The translations under genes and the position numbers were made by a program. DNA of 64,000 nt from an uncultured Lachnospiraceae bacterium (GTDB taxonomy: Bacteria > Bacillota > Clostridia > Lachnospirales > Lachnospiraceae): the NCBI GenBank assembly GCA_910578335.1, contig CAJTPU010000010.1, forward strand, positions 57,092-121,091, read 5' to 3'. Position 1 is the first letter of the stretch; the number at the start of each line of letters is the position of its first letter. Shown here piece by piece: positions 51,397-60,472 of this stretch. The notes below the pieces were generated by a model, which worked only from the letters and a program-made list of their open reading frames with translations, searched no databases and was not told the DNA's origin.

Positions 51397-52773
51397 TTAT
51401 AAAACAGAAGTGTTCATATAGTGAGGCAGTGCCGACACATAGACGGTGAGAAGCAGGGATATGAGGATGCCTGCGAGTATGGCGGCAGACAGGATATTTT
51501 TGCGCTTTTGCGGGGCGTCGCGCCAGAGCGGCAGCTTTTCTAAACCGCGGCTGACATAATACATCAGGGGGATGATACACGGCATGATATAACGCCCCTG
51601 CGCCTGAAAGTCCACGGTGTAGGCATAGCGGATAAGGAGAAGAAGAGGCATGGCGATGCAAAATATCATGGTTCCATGGAAAATCCTTCCGTGAAAGGAC
51701 GTTGTCTTTGCCTGCCTGTCCTTGACAAATATCATGCTTAGGATGCCCGTAGGAAAGAGAAGCAGGTAGAAAAGGTAGACAGGTATGGGCGCGTACAGAG
51801 TGCCGGAGCCATAGTTTGCAATAAAGCTGACGGCAGTTTTGGGCAGAAAGTTGGGGCGAAGGAGCAGGGCGGTCAGCGGCTCGCCCCTGCTAGCATAGGT
51901 ATCTCTGGCAATCCCGTTGGACTTGATAAAGTTCTGCATGGTTGTCAGACCGATAAAATCACCGTCATAAAGAATGTAGTTGCGGATAAAAGACCAGCTT
52001 ATACACAGGAGCACAACCAGACAAATGGGAATGCCTTTTTTCAAAAAGGGTGTGATGTTGTAGTGCCATTTTCCGTTTTTCCGTTCTAGAAAATAAGCGC
52101 AGAACAGCACGATGCTTCCCAAAATAAAGCCGTAGGCATTGTAATAAGAAAGTGCACACAAGATAACGCCTAAAGTCAGAAAGATACATGATTTTAAGGA
52201 AAAATTATCCTGATAGCCGCAGATTAGTCCATAGAGCATAAGCGCCGTGGAGAGGAGGCACATGGAATCAGGATTGACGTATGTGTGCAGAAACAGGCTT
52301 TGCGGCAGGAAGGTTATCAGAAAACAGAACAGCCAGCGCGTCCGGCTGTCGTGGAATAATTTTCTGCCTATAAGAAGCACCATGTACGCCATAAGCAATC
52401 CGATGGCGACATTTACAAGTCTTGCAGTATATAAAAGCGTCAGGCGAGAGTCCGTAAACAGGTGAACAAAACGCATGGCATAGCCCTGTACCATATAAGG
52501 AAGCAGGGTGTAAAAGCCGTAGGTCCATTTGCAATCCCCACTGAACAGCTCTTCTTCAAAGCCGGTGGGAAGCGTGCCGTGATTGCAGATATAGAGAGGT
52601 ACCTTATAGCGGGAATGCTCGTCGGGCGGATTGCACAGCGAAGGAAGGGTGTCATTCAGGGGCTGATTCAGTGCGACGGTGAGCGCTACTACGAGATAAA
52701 TCACAAAATAGAGCAGTGTCAGTCCCTGTTCCAAAGTTATTTTTCGTTTTTGGGGGTTGCCTGTGACGGTCAT
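51397..52773 (-). CDS. DUF2142-type polytopic membrane protein (GT-C-like)
   Basis: 458 residues, about eleven helices. Early residues NPPDEHSRYKVPLYI match the conserved PxDExxH-like segment of DUF2142, a group related to GT-C glycosyltransferases. It may use a polyprenyl-linked sugar for envelope glycan assembly (inference). GAGAGGAATTTTGTT precedes the ATG. Stands alone. Confidence 0.78.
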   Translation of the reverse strand: MTVTGNPQKRKITLEQGLTLLYFVIYLVVALTVALNQPLNDTLPSLCNPPDEHSRYKVPLYICNHGTLPTGFEEELFSGDCKWTYGFYTLLPYMVQGYAMRFVHLFTDSRLTLLYTARLVNVAIGLLMAYMVLLIGRKLFHDSRTRWLFCFLITFLPQSLFLHTYVNPDSMCLLSTALMLYGLICGYQDNFSLKSCIFLTLGVILCALSYYNAYGFILGSIVLFCAYFLERKNGKWHYNITPFLKKGIPICLVVLLCISWSFIRNYILYDGDFIGLTTMQNFIKSNGIARDTYASRGEPLTALLLRPNFLPKTAVSFIANYGSGTLYAPIPVYLFYLLLFPTGILSMIFVKDRQAKTTSFHGRIFHGTMIFCIAMPLLLLIRYAYTVDFQAQGRYIMPCIIPLMYYVSRGLEKLPLWRDAPQKRKNILSAAILAGILISLLLTVYVSALPHYMNTSVL

Positions 52774-52983
52774 AACAAAATTCCTCTCTTTTTAAGCTGC
52801 TTTTGCTGCGCGGCTTATAGGCTAAATTATAGAGTAGTATAGCGGGAAATTCAACAGGATATTCGGGAAAAAGGAGCATGCCGCTTGCCTGTTTATCAAA
52901 AAACCAATATAATGTATGTGAGACGGTAAACTTGGAAATAAAAGACACTATATTATGAAAGAATAGTCAGAAATGAGGTTTGG

Positions 52984-53907
52984 TTGAAAGCAGGGAAAGC
53001 ATTTGAAATTTTGGTAAAACATATTTTGCTTGGAGCAGGCTTTTCGGAGGTAACATCCGATGGACTGTATATTTTTGATGCGGGCGCGGGGCAGATGATT
53101 CAGGGGCTTGGGGAGGCGCACAATGCGGACGTCCTGCTGGAGCCGCCTGTGCAGACGCCGTTTTACTCCCTGTCCAGAATTTTAATTGAATGCAAGGATT
53201 ATCGGAAGAAGGTCGGGCTGAATACCGTGCGGAGTGTGCTTGGGTTAAAAGAAGATATCAATCACTTTGATATTGTAGATAGGGACGAGCTGCTGGCACG
53301 CCGCAGCACAAGGCGAAAAGAGCTTACATATAAATTTGACAGGTATGATTATCAGGTGGCGGTTGCCGCGTTGAACGGCTACACGGTTCCGGCGCAGAAA
53401 TTTGCTGCAACTTACCGGATACCGCTGCTGGAATTCAACCAAATGCCCTACTGGGAAGATTTCTGCCGTCTGCTGCGGGAGGTGGCACCATATGCGGATG
53501 AGAATCCTGACATGGAAAATCTGATTAGAAGACAGGCTGATAAAATCGGAAAACGGACGGCGGTTGCCATCACCAATTTGGGACAGCTTCTTTTTCTCTA
53601 TTGTGTGGACGGAGAAAAGCGATTTGACGAAACGATGTATACCCTGCACTGGAACAGGCAGGAAGCGCCGTGGCAGCTTTGCTGCGGAAAGAGCACGTAT
53701 GCTTTTCAACTGCCGGAAGCAGTATTTCGTCTGTGGCTTGCCAAGTCTACGGATGAACTGTCTCAAAAAAGAGAAGCGTTACGGTGCAAAACGGAGTTTT
53801 TTTCCAATATGCTGGTATATTATATGGAGCAGGATGCTCCCGCAGTCAAGATGCTTTCCGTTGACAGGTGGCAGTTGGAGCAGGCGTTAAAAAGGCTGGA
53901 GGGATAG
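52984..53907 (+). CDS. Mrr-like restriction-endonuclease-fold protein
   Basis: 307 residues, TTG start behind GAGG. The N-terminal half holds a PD-(D/E)xK core: GKAFEILVKHILLGAGFSEV, then NADVLLEP and LIECKDYRKKVGL (D...ExK). The C-terminal half is not recognised. Isolated from any methyltransferase; possibly a solitary Mrr-type nuclease in the accessory segment starting here. Confidence 0.72.
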   Translation: MKAGKAFEILVKHILLGAGFSEVTSDGLYIFDAGAGQMIQGLGEAHNADVLLEPPVQTPFYSLSRILIECKDYRKKVGLNTVRSVLGLKEDINHFDIVDRDELLARRSTRRKELTYKFDRYDYQVAVAALNGYTVPAQKFAATYRIPLLEFNQMPYWEDFCRLLREVAPYADENPDMENLIRRQADKIGKRTAVAITNLGQLLFLYCVDGEKRFDETMYTLHWNRQEAPWQLCCGKSTYAFQLPEAVFRLWLAKSTDELSQKREALRCKTEFFSNMLVYYMEQDAPAVKMLSVDRWQLEQALKRLEG

Positions 53908-53951
53908 ATATTTTACGGAGTTGTGTACCCGCCAAAAAAGAGGAGATATTT

Positions 53952-54386
53952 ATGAGGTATTACGAAATAGAAAATGAGATGTATCAGAGAGCGGTGGAAT
54001 TGATAGAAAAGAGGTATCCTGTCGGTTGGGGCGGCGCCGGCGTTGTCCATACGTCCAAGGGGAATTATTACACAAGCGTTTCAATCGAAACCGCTAATGC
54101 ATCTGCAATTGTATGTATTGAACTGGGGGCTATGCTTGAGGCTCACAAGTACAATGAAAAGGTGACGCATTGCATGTGCCTTGTCCGTGATGACGAAAGT
54201 TCTCCATATAGAGTATTGTCGCCATGCGGCATTTGTCAGGAGAGACTGCGATACTGGGGCGAGGATGTGCAAGTGGCAGTTACAACCGAAGAAGAAAAAA
54301 TCCGATTTGTGGAATTAAGGGAGTTACAGCCGTATCACTGGACGAAAGCCTACCCGCCTGATGAGCTTGAACATTGGGAGGAATAA
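53952..54386 (+). CDS. Cytidine deaminase-like protein
   Basis: 144 residues. SPCGICQERL is the PCGxC zinc motif. The catalytic motif reads CIELGA where most have (C/H)AE, so the Glu and Cys ligands remain but Ala is Ile. The fold is that of small tetrameric cytidine or blasticidin-S deaminases; it should deaminate cytidine or an analogue. AGGAGATATTT precedes the ATG at 53952. Confidence 0.85.
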   Translation: MRYYEIENEMYQRAVELIEKRYPVGWGGAGVVHTSKGNYYTSVSIETANASAIVCIELGAMLEAHKYNEKVTHCMCLVRDDESSPYRVLSPCGICQERLRYWGEDVQVAVTTEEEKIRFVELRELQPYHWTKAYPPDELEHWEE

Positions 54387-54550
54387 AGCGGTTTCCGGCT
54401 GGTAGAACGGTTGAGTATGTGCATTATGTGCAGGGAACGCTTTTTCGTAAAGGGAGATATTTTGCTGGACAGAAGCAGGAACAGGCAGAAGAGATTGCTT
54501 GTGGGATGGGAATGCAGAGATAATGTCAAAAATTTTATAGATGAAATTTC

Positions 54551-54580
54551 TTGTATTATCAAGCTTTTTTTGAGTATACT
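54551..54580 (+). promoter_or_regulatory. Possible promoter of toxin-antitoxin module
   Basis: TTGTAT (54551-54556), 18-bp spacer, TATACT (54575-54580), 50 bases before the antitoxin start. The rest of the 54387-54630 gap shows nothing I can name. Confidence 0.45.
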
Positions 54581-54630
54581 AAAAGTGAAAATGTGATGGT
54601 GATTTGCTTTGATGGAAAGGATGTGGTCAT

Positions 54631-54795
54631 ATGTTGGCAATTAAGCCTCAGCCGGCAAAAGAAACTTCGGATACTGCGAAACTGGAATTATATAGGTTAA
54701 TTGGGGAAGGATATAAAGCACTGCAGGATGGCAGGACTAGTACACTTGAAGAAGTAAGGGAGAAAGTAGAACAGAGGAGAAAAGAGCGTGGCTAG
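54631..54795 (+). CDS. Antitoxin of RelE/ParE-type module, 54 aa
   Basis: Starts MLAIKPQPAKETSDTAKLEL, followed by a helical, charged C-terminus typical of the toxin-wrapping arm of small antitoxins. No clear DNA-binding fold beyond the short N-terminus. It overlaps the toxin start (GTG at 54788) by eight bases, the standard arrangement. GGAAAGGATGTGGTC lies upstream. Confidence 0.7.
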   Translation: MLAIKPQPAKETSDTAKLELYRLIGEGYKALQDGRTSTLEEVREKVEQRRKERG

Positions 54796-55091
54796 AGTGG
54801 TATTTACTGAACCGGCAGAGTATGACCTGTTGGATATTGAGTATTATATTATTACTGACCTTTCTAATCCTCAAGCGGCAAAAAGAATACTTACAAACTG
54901 CAGAACGGTTGAATGAGTATCCGGCAGGACATCCGTTGATAGATGATGAATTATTGGGGCGTATTGGCTTACGGATGGCGTATTTTGATAATTACAACAT
55001 TTTCTATTACTATGATGAAAAAGGCGATGTGGTTTACATAATCAGGATTCTATATAATAAAACCAACTGGCGAAGCATTTTGAAAAGATAA
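54788..55091 (+). pseudogene. RelE/ParE toxin gene, frameshifted
   Basis: The first frame (GTG 54788) gives ARVVFTEPAEYDLLDIEYYI and continues to AAKRILTNCRTVE, then TGA at 54914. The +1 frame carries the rest: LQTAERLNEYPAGHPLIDDE and the conserved MAYFDNYNIFYYYDEKGDVV to the end at 55091. Together they make a full-length RelE/ParE toxin of about 100 residues. The break lies near 54875-54900 by an A-run and CTTACAA; a 2-base loss would explain it. As read, the toxin is inactive. Confidence 0.78.
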
Positions 55092-55146
55092 AGCAGGCGG
55101 TTAAATACAAACTTCCTTTTGCGTGTATAACAGTAATAAATGAAAG

Positions 55147-55175
55147 CAGCGATTTAGAATATGTCGCTGTTTTTT
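55147..55175 (+). terminator. Terminator after toxin gene
   Basis: 6-bp stem CAGCGA / TCGCTG, 11-nt loop, then six T. Confidence 0.7.
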
Positions 55176-55303
55176 GATTGGGAAAATATTTTGTAGAATT
55201 TAGTAAAAATGTGATATTATAGTAAATAAGATAAGGTTAATAAACTTTTTAAGATATATATTATTTGAAAGCAATCAAATGAAAAGCAAAAGGGGCACAC
55301 GAT

Positions 55304-58300
55304 ATGGATAATCAGTATGAATTCTACAAATTAACTCCAACAGATGATGTAGAGATGGGCATATATGATAGGGCGATGGAGTATGTTTTTGCCAATGAGG
55401 ATATAAGAAATATTGCAATATCCGGAGTATACGGCGCAGGCAAGAGCAGCATGTTTGAGTCGTATAAAAAAGAATATCCTCAAAAGAAATTTATACATAT
55501 TTCACTTGCGCATTTTACTTCAACCGTTGCTAAAGAAGATGATAATAAAGAAGAGGAGAGTGATGAAAAGCGAGAGATTGCACTGGAAGGAAAAATTATT
55601 AATCAATTAGTTCACCAGATTGACCCGCAGAAAGTTCCATTAACAAATTTTAGAATTAAAAAGGATATCGATAGAAAGCAGGTACTTAAAGTATCTTTGC
55701 TTATTACTGCTTTTATAGCGATTACCTGCTTCCTGAGATTTAAAAATACTTGGGAAAACATGATTAACGGATTTTCCAGTAATATTTTGCAAAATATGTT
55801 TCGTTTTACCATGACAAATGAAATGGAGTTTGTGATGGGAACGGTAGCATTGATAATTTTGGGTATAGCAATTTATGAAGGGGTAAAGCTTCAGAAAAGT
55901 GTCAAGCTATTCAAAAAGCTTACTTTCCAAGGAAATGAGATTGAGATATTTGAGGAATCAAAGGATTCTTATTTTGACAAATATTTAAATGAAGTATTAT
56001 ATATTTTTAAGCAAACAGGTGTTGATGGGATTATTTTTGAGGATATCGATAGGTATAATACAAACGTAATTTTTGAAAAATTACGGGAAATTAATTTTTT
56101 ACTCAATTCAAAAGACAAAACGAAAGAGAAAGCAAAAGACGAAAAAGAATCAAAACAAGTGATTCGTTTTTTCTACTTGCTGCGGGATGATGTGTTTGAA
56201 TCTAAGGACAGAACGAAATTTTTTGATTTCATTCTGCCGATAGTTCCGGTGGTGGATGCTTCAAATGCTTATGATAAATTTATTGATTATTTTAAAAGGG
56301 CAAATTTATTAGAATTATTTGACATGGAACTTGTGAAAAGGTTGTCATTGTATGTGGATGATATGCGTGTGTTGAAGAACATTTGTAATGAATTTATTGT
56401 TTACCATGAAAAGCTGAATACATCTTTCTCAGAACAGGGCAATAGCAGACTATTAGCAATGATTGTATATAAAAATTTATTTCCGAAAGATTTTAGTGAT
56501 TTACAGGTTGGCAGGGGATATGTTTATACATTATTTGCAGAAAAGAAGGAATTTGTTCGTGACAAAGTTAAGCAATTGCGCAAAGAAGTATCTGACTTAC
56601 AAGAGGAAAGTGAACAGATAAAATTCGAAATGCTAGATGATTTGGACGAACTAAACGCAATCTATTTTGCAATAGATGGAAGAATATCTGTAGACGGAAA
56701 GGAAGAAACCGCTTTTGAGACAAGAAAAAAATTTGTAAAGGCTATTTTACAATCTGAAAATGTGGCGCAATATTATTATAAATATGGTTATGGTGAATGG
56801 GAAAAAATTAGCATTGACAAACAAAGAAGTGCTATGGAGCAAAATAGTGAATATGCAGAACGTAAAAGGCTTATTGAACAAAAGAGAAAAGGGAAAATTA
56901 GTACAAATAGATTGCGCATCGCTCAATTAGAAAGACAAATAGGAGAGCTTGAATATGTGTATTTGAAAGATATTATAACGAGGGAAAATGAAACAATAAT
57001 TTTCAAAACGAATTATAAAAATACACTTGACGAAATCGAAATGTTTGCGGAGGTTAAGAGGAGTCCCTACTTTGGTTTGATAAAGGTGCTTATTAGAGAG
57101 GGATATTTGGACGAAACTTACCCAGACTATATGACGTATTTTTATGAAAATAGCATAACGGCAAATGACAAGACTTTTATTCGCAGTGTTACGGACAGAC
57201 GCAAGCAATCCTTTGAGTACCCGTTAAACAATGCAGCTCTGGTAATAGAAAGAATGCAAGTGATTGATTTTAAAGAGGAGGAAGTGCTAAATTTTGCCTT
57301 GCTGAAGGAATTGCTTTCCGACACGGTGAAGTATGAGCAGCAATTACAGAATTTCTGGCAAATTATTTGCGATGTAAAGCCGGTCGAATTTGTGTCACGA
57401 TTCTTGGAGAGAAATACGTTCAGAGAAAAATTTGTGAAAGAATTTAACGCATATTGGCACGGAGCTAATAAATGGGTATTATCAGAGGATAGATTTTCCT
57501 TACAGCAGAAAAGAAGATATGTGGCAGATACATTATGCGTTTGCGATGATGAGGTTATTGATGGAAACAATTATGAAAATGAAATAAGTAATTTTATTGA
57601 ATGTGATGCAGATTTTATTTCTGTCCCTGATGTAGATATAAATATAATGGAAAGCAGGCTCAAATCGCTAAATATTCGCTTCAAGGATATCAATTTAGAA
57701 ACGGCAAATATTGAACTTTTGCAGTTTATTTATGAGCATAATATGTATTATATTAATACAGCGATGATAAAGAAAATGCTGCAACTCTGTTATGATATTC
57801 AGCCAAGGGAAGATGTTTTGGAGAGAGGCTTGTCCATTATATTGTCCAAGACAGATGAACCTTTATGTATTTATGTGAAAGAAAATGTTGACTTATATCT
57901 TTTTATAATACTTGCTGAAATACGGGAGACGGACGATACAGAGGAGGTGGCACTGTATGTTTTAAACAATGATGGAATAGCGGAAGAGAATTTGAGGGCA
58001 TATATTGTTTCCATGAAAAGAGAGTTACCTCATTTGACAGAAGTTAAAGATGTTGAGTGGTGGGGTGAATTGCTGAAACAGGATAAAGTTCAAAAGACTG
58101 TTGTGAATTTGTGCGATTACTATTTTCTGTCAGGCAATGGCTTAGATGATAATTTGGTGAAATTTGTTAATGGATTTGAAAGACGTCCGATTATTGAAAC
58201 GGATGATTGGGATGAAAAGTATGGTGAATCTGCTGCACAAAAACTGTTTAAAGATATTATCAGAGAAAATGAAATTGTAAATGATAAGTATGAAAGCATA

Positions 58301-59104
58301 GTTGATTCATTAGAGATGATGTGTATTGCATTGCCACAAGATGCAATAGCGCCTGATAAGTTACAGATTTTGATAGATAAGAATATTTTGGAAATGAATG
58401 CAGATACGTTGGCAGTAGTTCGGAAACATTATCTTGAGGAGTGCATGTCCTTTATTCTAAAAAATATTGAGGCATATGTGGGGATAATGAATAAAACGAT
58501 GTTTTCTTCAGAAGAACTGAAATGCTTACTTGAAGAGGAAATTGACGATGAGTTAAAAATCCGGCTGCTGGAATTTGAAACAAAACCCGTTTCTATTCAG
58601 AATAAGAGGTATTCGGCAAGAGTTGAAGATTATATTGTGGAACATTTGTATTGTGTGGAAGATTTTTCTTATCTTTTACAATGGTATCCTTTCAATAGAG
58701 ATAAAATGAGAGAATGCATTTTAAATTTGGCTATTAGAGAGATTCAAAGTGCAGTGGAATTGCCGTGTCTGGTACATGCCAAGCTTTTTGAGCATTTAAT
58801 GCGGTCAAGCCAATTAGAAGATGAAGATAAAGTGAGCTTTTTGATACAGCAGATTAAAGCAGGTATTGCGAAAGGGGCGGTGAAGTCTGCGTTTGAGCAG
58901 TTGGAGTTGACAGAGTATAAAGAAATTTTAGAAGGACAATCCGGCAAGGTTTCTGCGACAGAAATAAGTGAGCAGATATTGGAAGCATTATTAAAAAGAA
59001 AATGGATAGGGGATTATACAGAAGATACAAACGATGCCGAATTATTTCATGTATATGGGAAAGCAGCAAGAAAAAAGAAGGAAGAAGCTCTAAACGGAGC
59101 GTAA
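55304..59104 (+). CDS. YobI-like P-loop ATPase, 1266 aa, membrane-linked
   Basis: Walker A GVYGAGKSS at residues 41-49 and Walker B GIIFEDID at 242-249. Two membrane helices (about 129-145 and 176-192) are inserted between them, the arrangement of YobI-type and KAP-like NTPases. A coiled coil lies around residues 420-450 and 520-560. The C-terminal ~650 residues are helical and may be a repeat sensor. No nuclease motif is visible. STAND-like ATPases of this size often sense phage proteins, and the neighbours are defence-type genes, so anti-phage defence is a fair but unproven guess. Confidence 0.75.
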   Translation: MDNQYEFYKLTPTDDVEMGIYDRAMEYVFANEDIRNIAISGVYGAGKSSMFESYKKEYPQKKFIHISLAHFTSTVAKEDDNKEEESDEKREIALEGKIINQLVHQIDPQKVPLTNFRIKKDIDRKQVLKVSLLITAFIAITCFLRFKNTWENMINGFSSNILQNMFRFTMTNEMEFVMGTVALIILGIAIYEGVKLQKSVKLFKKLTFQGNEIEIFEESKDSYFDKYLNEVLYIFKQTGVDGIIFEDIDRYNTNVIFEKLREINFLLNSKDKTKEKAKDEKESKQVIRFFYLLRDDVFESKDRTKFFDFILPIVPVVDASNAYDKFIDYFKRANLLELFDMELVKRLSLYVDDMRVLKNICNEFIVYHEKLNTSFSEQGNSRLLAMIVYKNLFPKDFSDLQVGRGYVYTLFAEKKEFVRDKVKQLRKEVSDLQEESEQIKFEMLDDLDELNAIYFAIDGRISVDGKEETAFETRKKFVKAILQSENVAQYYYKYGYGEWEKISIDKQRSAMEQNSEYAERKRLIEQKRKGKISTNRLRIAQLERQIGELEYVYLKDIITRENETIIFKTNYKNTLDEIEMFAEVKRSPYFGLIKVLIREGYLDETYPDYMTYFYENSITANDKTFIRSVTDRRKQSFEYPLNNAALVIERMQVIDFKEEEVLNFALLKELLSDTVKYEQQLQNFWQIICDVKPVEFVSRFLERNTFREKFVKEFNAYWHGANKWVLSEDRFSLQQKRRYVADTLCVCDDEVIDGNNYENEISNFIECDADFISVPDVDINIMESRLKSLNIRFKDINLETANIELLQFIYEHNMYYINTAMIKKMLQLCYDIQPREDVLERGLSIILSKTDEPLCIYVKENVDLYLFIILAEIRETDDTEEVALYVLNNDGIAEENLRAYIVSMKRELPHLTEVKDVEWWGELLKQDKVQKTVVNLCDYYFLSGNGLDDNLVKFVNGFERRPIIETDDWDEKYGESAAQKLFKDIIRENEIVNDKYESIVDSLEMMCIALPQDAIAPDKLQILIDKNILEMNADTLAVVRKHYLEECMSFILKNIEAYVGIMNKTMFSSEELKCLLEEEIDDELKIRLLEFETKPVSIQNKRYSARVEDYIVEHLYCVEDFSYLLQWYPFNRDKMRECILNLAIREIQSAVELPCLVHAKLFEHLMRSSQLEDEDKVSFLIQQIKAGIAKGAVKSAFEQLELTEYKEILEGQSGKVSATEISEQILEALLKRKWIGDYTEDTNDAELFHVYGKAARKKKEEALNGA

Positions 59105-59131
59105 CTCAAAACGAAACGCTGGATTAGCACG

Positions 59132-59184
59132 AAGAGGGCATCGCTTAGTTATCCAACTTGATGATTTTACGACACCCTCTTTTG
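59132..59184 (-). terminator. tRNA-Ser terminator
   Basis: Minus-strand stem AAGAGGGTGTCG / CGATGCCCTCTT (two G-U pairs) just downstream of the tRNA-Ser 3' end. It presumably served the original tRNA gene. Confidence 0.55.
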
Positions 59185-59190
59185 GCTTAG

Positions 59191-59248
59191 CGGAGACGGA
59201 GGGATTCGAACCCTCGTACCGGCGAAAAACCGATAAACTGATTTCGAG
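59191..59248 (-). other. 3' fragment of tRNA-Ser(CGA): attachment site
   Basis: Minus strand from the anticodon loop CTCGAAAT (59248-59241, anticodon CGA) through TCAGT, the long variable arm, and the T-arm CGAGGGTTCGAATCCCTC to the 3' end CGTCTCCG; CTA stands where CCA would be. The 5' half is absent: the bases before CTCGAAA do not pair with TCAGT and no GGAGACG start follows. This is the duplicated core left when an element integrates into a tRNA gene; the whole tRNA should lie at the far end of the element. Confidence 0.85.
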
Positions 59249-59426
59249 TGCGTTGCTGTCAATGGACTTTACTGGAATTTATTTGATTTTAGCGGGTTTT
59301 GATGGAAGTTAATAATGGCTGAAAACATAGGAAAATCAAGGGCTTGCGGCGTGAAAGCCGCTTAAATACAGAGAATATTCGAACTCACTGAAAGCCACCC
59401 GAAAATGGCTCAAAAAACGGAAAAAA

Positions 59427-59520
59427 GAGAGAACTTGGAGAGAACGGAGAGAACTGAGGAGAGAACAGAAGCCCGGTTTGGACTGGCTTCTCAAGATTCC
59501 TAAAAATATTTAGAGAGAAC
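59427..59520. repeat. Five GAGAGAAC direct repeats near att site
   Basis: Copies at 59427, 59438, 59447, 59459 and 59513, all in the same orientation, the first four 9-12 bases apart. They lie 180-270 bases inside the element edge, where arm-type integrase or excisionase sites are expected. The rest of the 59249-59572 gap shows no gene. Confidence 0.7.
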
Positions 59521-59572
59521 TACGGCACCACTCTTCTGCTGTTGACCAAAATACTGCGAAGAGGTGCATAGG

Positions 59573-60178
59573 ATGATTACAGAAAAATATTGCAGGGAGA
59601 TTCTGGAGCAAAATCCCGAATACATAACCAAAGACCAGATGTACCGCATCTGTCATATCAGCAAAAAGACCTGCCTTTTCCTTTTAGAAAGCGGTCTTGT
59701 ACCAAACATAGACAGCGGGAAAAAGACACGGCGGTTTAAAATCAAGACAACGGATGTCATTCAATATCTGCATAACCGGGACGATTACCCAGAGCTGTAT
59801 AAAGCTCCAGATGGATTCTATATGAGGGATGGATGCAAGAAAGCTCCGTCTCTTGAAGAGGTATTTACAAAAGAGGATTTGACCAGTATGCGGCAATATT
59901 ATGAGATGTTGCTGAAAGACTATCCAGATGTGTTGAACGTCAGACGGGTGGCACAATTTACGGGTTATGGCGAAAGCTCTGTTGCCAAATGGTGCAGCAA
60001 ACAGGAGCTAAAGAGCTTTTTTATACGGCAAAAATTTCAGATTCCTAAAGAATACCTTTTAGATTTTCTTATGAGCAGGCATTTTATTGGGATTACTGTC
60101 AAATCAGAAAAGCACAAGAAATTCAATGAGCAGCTTAAAAAACTGCGTGGGGAACTGCCCGAAAATCGAATTGTATAA
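59573..60178 (+). CDS. DNA-binding protein, excisionase-like
   Basis: 201 residues. ITKDQMYRICHISKKTCLFL followed by LLESGLVPNIDSGKKTRRFK and TTDVIQYL resembles a MerR/excisionase winged helix; a second similar unit follows (VLNVRRVAQFTGYGESSVAK, WCSKQELKSF). Two helix-turn-helix units and the position next to the att site suggest an excision or regulatory role for the element. AAGAGGTG lies before the ATG at 59573. Confidence 0.7.
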   Translation: MITEKYCREILEQNPEYITKDQMYRICHISKKTCLFLLESGLVPNIDSGKKTRRFKIKTTDVIQYLHNRDDYPELYKAPDGFYMRDGCKKAPSLEEVFTKEDLTSMRQYYEMLLKDYPDVLNVRRVAQFTGYGESSVAKWCSKQELKSFFIRQKFQIPKEYLLDFLMSRHFIGITVKSEKHKKFNEQLKKLRGELPENRIV

Positions 60179-60190
60179 AAACGAGGATTT

Positions 60191-60234
60191 CAGCCCTGCT
60201 TGTTTTTGGAGAATGAGCGGGGCTGATGTTTTTT
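60191..60234 (+). terminator. Terminator after excisionase-like gene
   Basis: 10-bp stem CAGCCCTGCT / AGCGGGGCTG (one G-U pair) with a 15-nt loop, then ATGTTTTTT. Confidence 0.75.
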
Positions 60235-60255
60235 GAAGTTTGTGTTGCTTTTGCA

Positions 60256-60336
60256 TTGTGAGATGGGGAAAAATGAACTATAATAGAATTTAGATAATAG
60301 AATCCACTCTTTGATTCTATTATAGAATTCAGATAA
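60256..60336 (+). promoter_or_regulatory. Promoter with dyad and direct repeats before DUF1016 gene
   Basis: TTGTGA (60256-60261), 17-bp spacer, TATAAT (60279-60284). Immediately downstream an 11-bp inverted repeat ATAATAGAATC / GATTCTATTAT is flanked by two near-identical direct copies of TAATAGAATTTAGATAAT and TTATAGAATTCAGATAAT. It looks like a multi-site operator. No small regulator is adjacent, so the protein that binds is unknown. Confidence 0.65.
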
Positions 60337-60472
60337 TGAAAATTGAAAAGCAACCTCTGTTAGGGCAAGGGCATATGTAGGTAATCCTACCATTGTAAGA
60401 AAGGATAAAGAGCTGACCGAAAAGAATTATAAAAGGATTTTCATAAATATGTTGTGAAAGGGGAATTTAGGG

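Noticed and set aside
54411..54596. 61-residue frame between the deaminase and the antitoxin
   Set aside because: Cys/Met/Arg-rich start, no ribosome site, and it overlaps the likely TA promoter.
59191..59248. Complete tRNA-Ser gene
   Set aside because: No 5' half: neither acceptor nor D-arm sequence precedes the anticodon loop on the minus strand.
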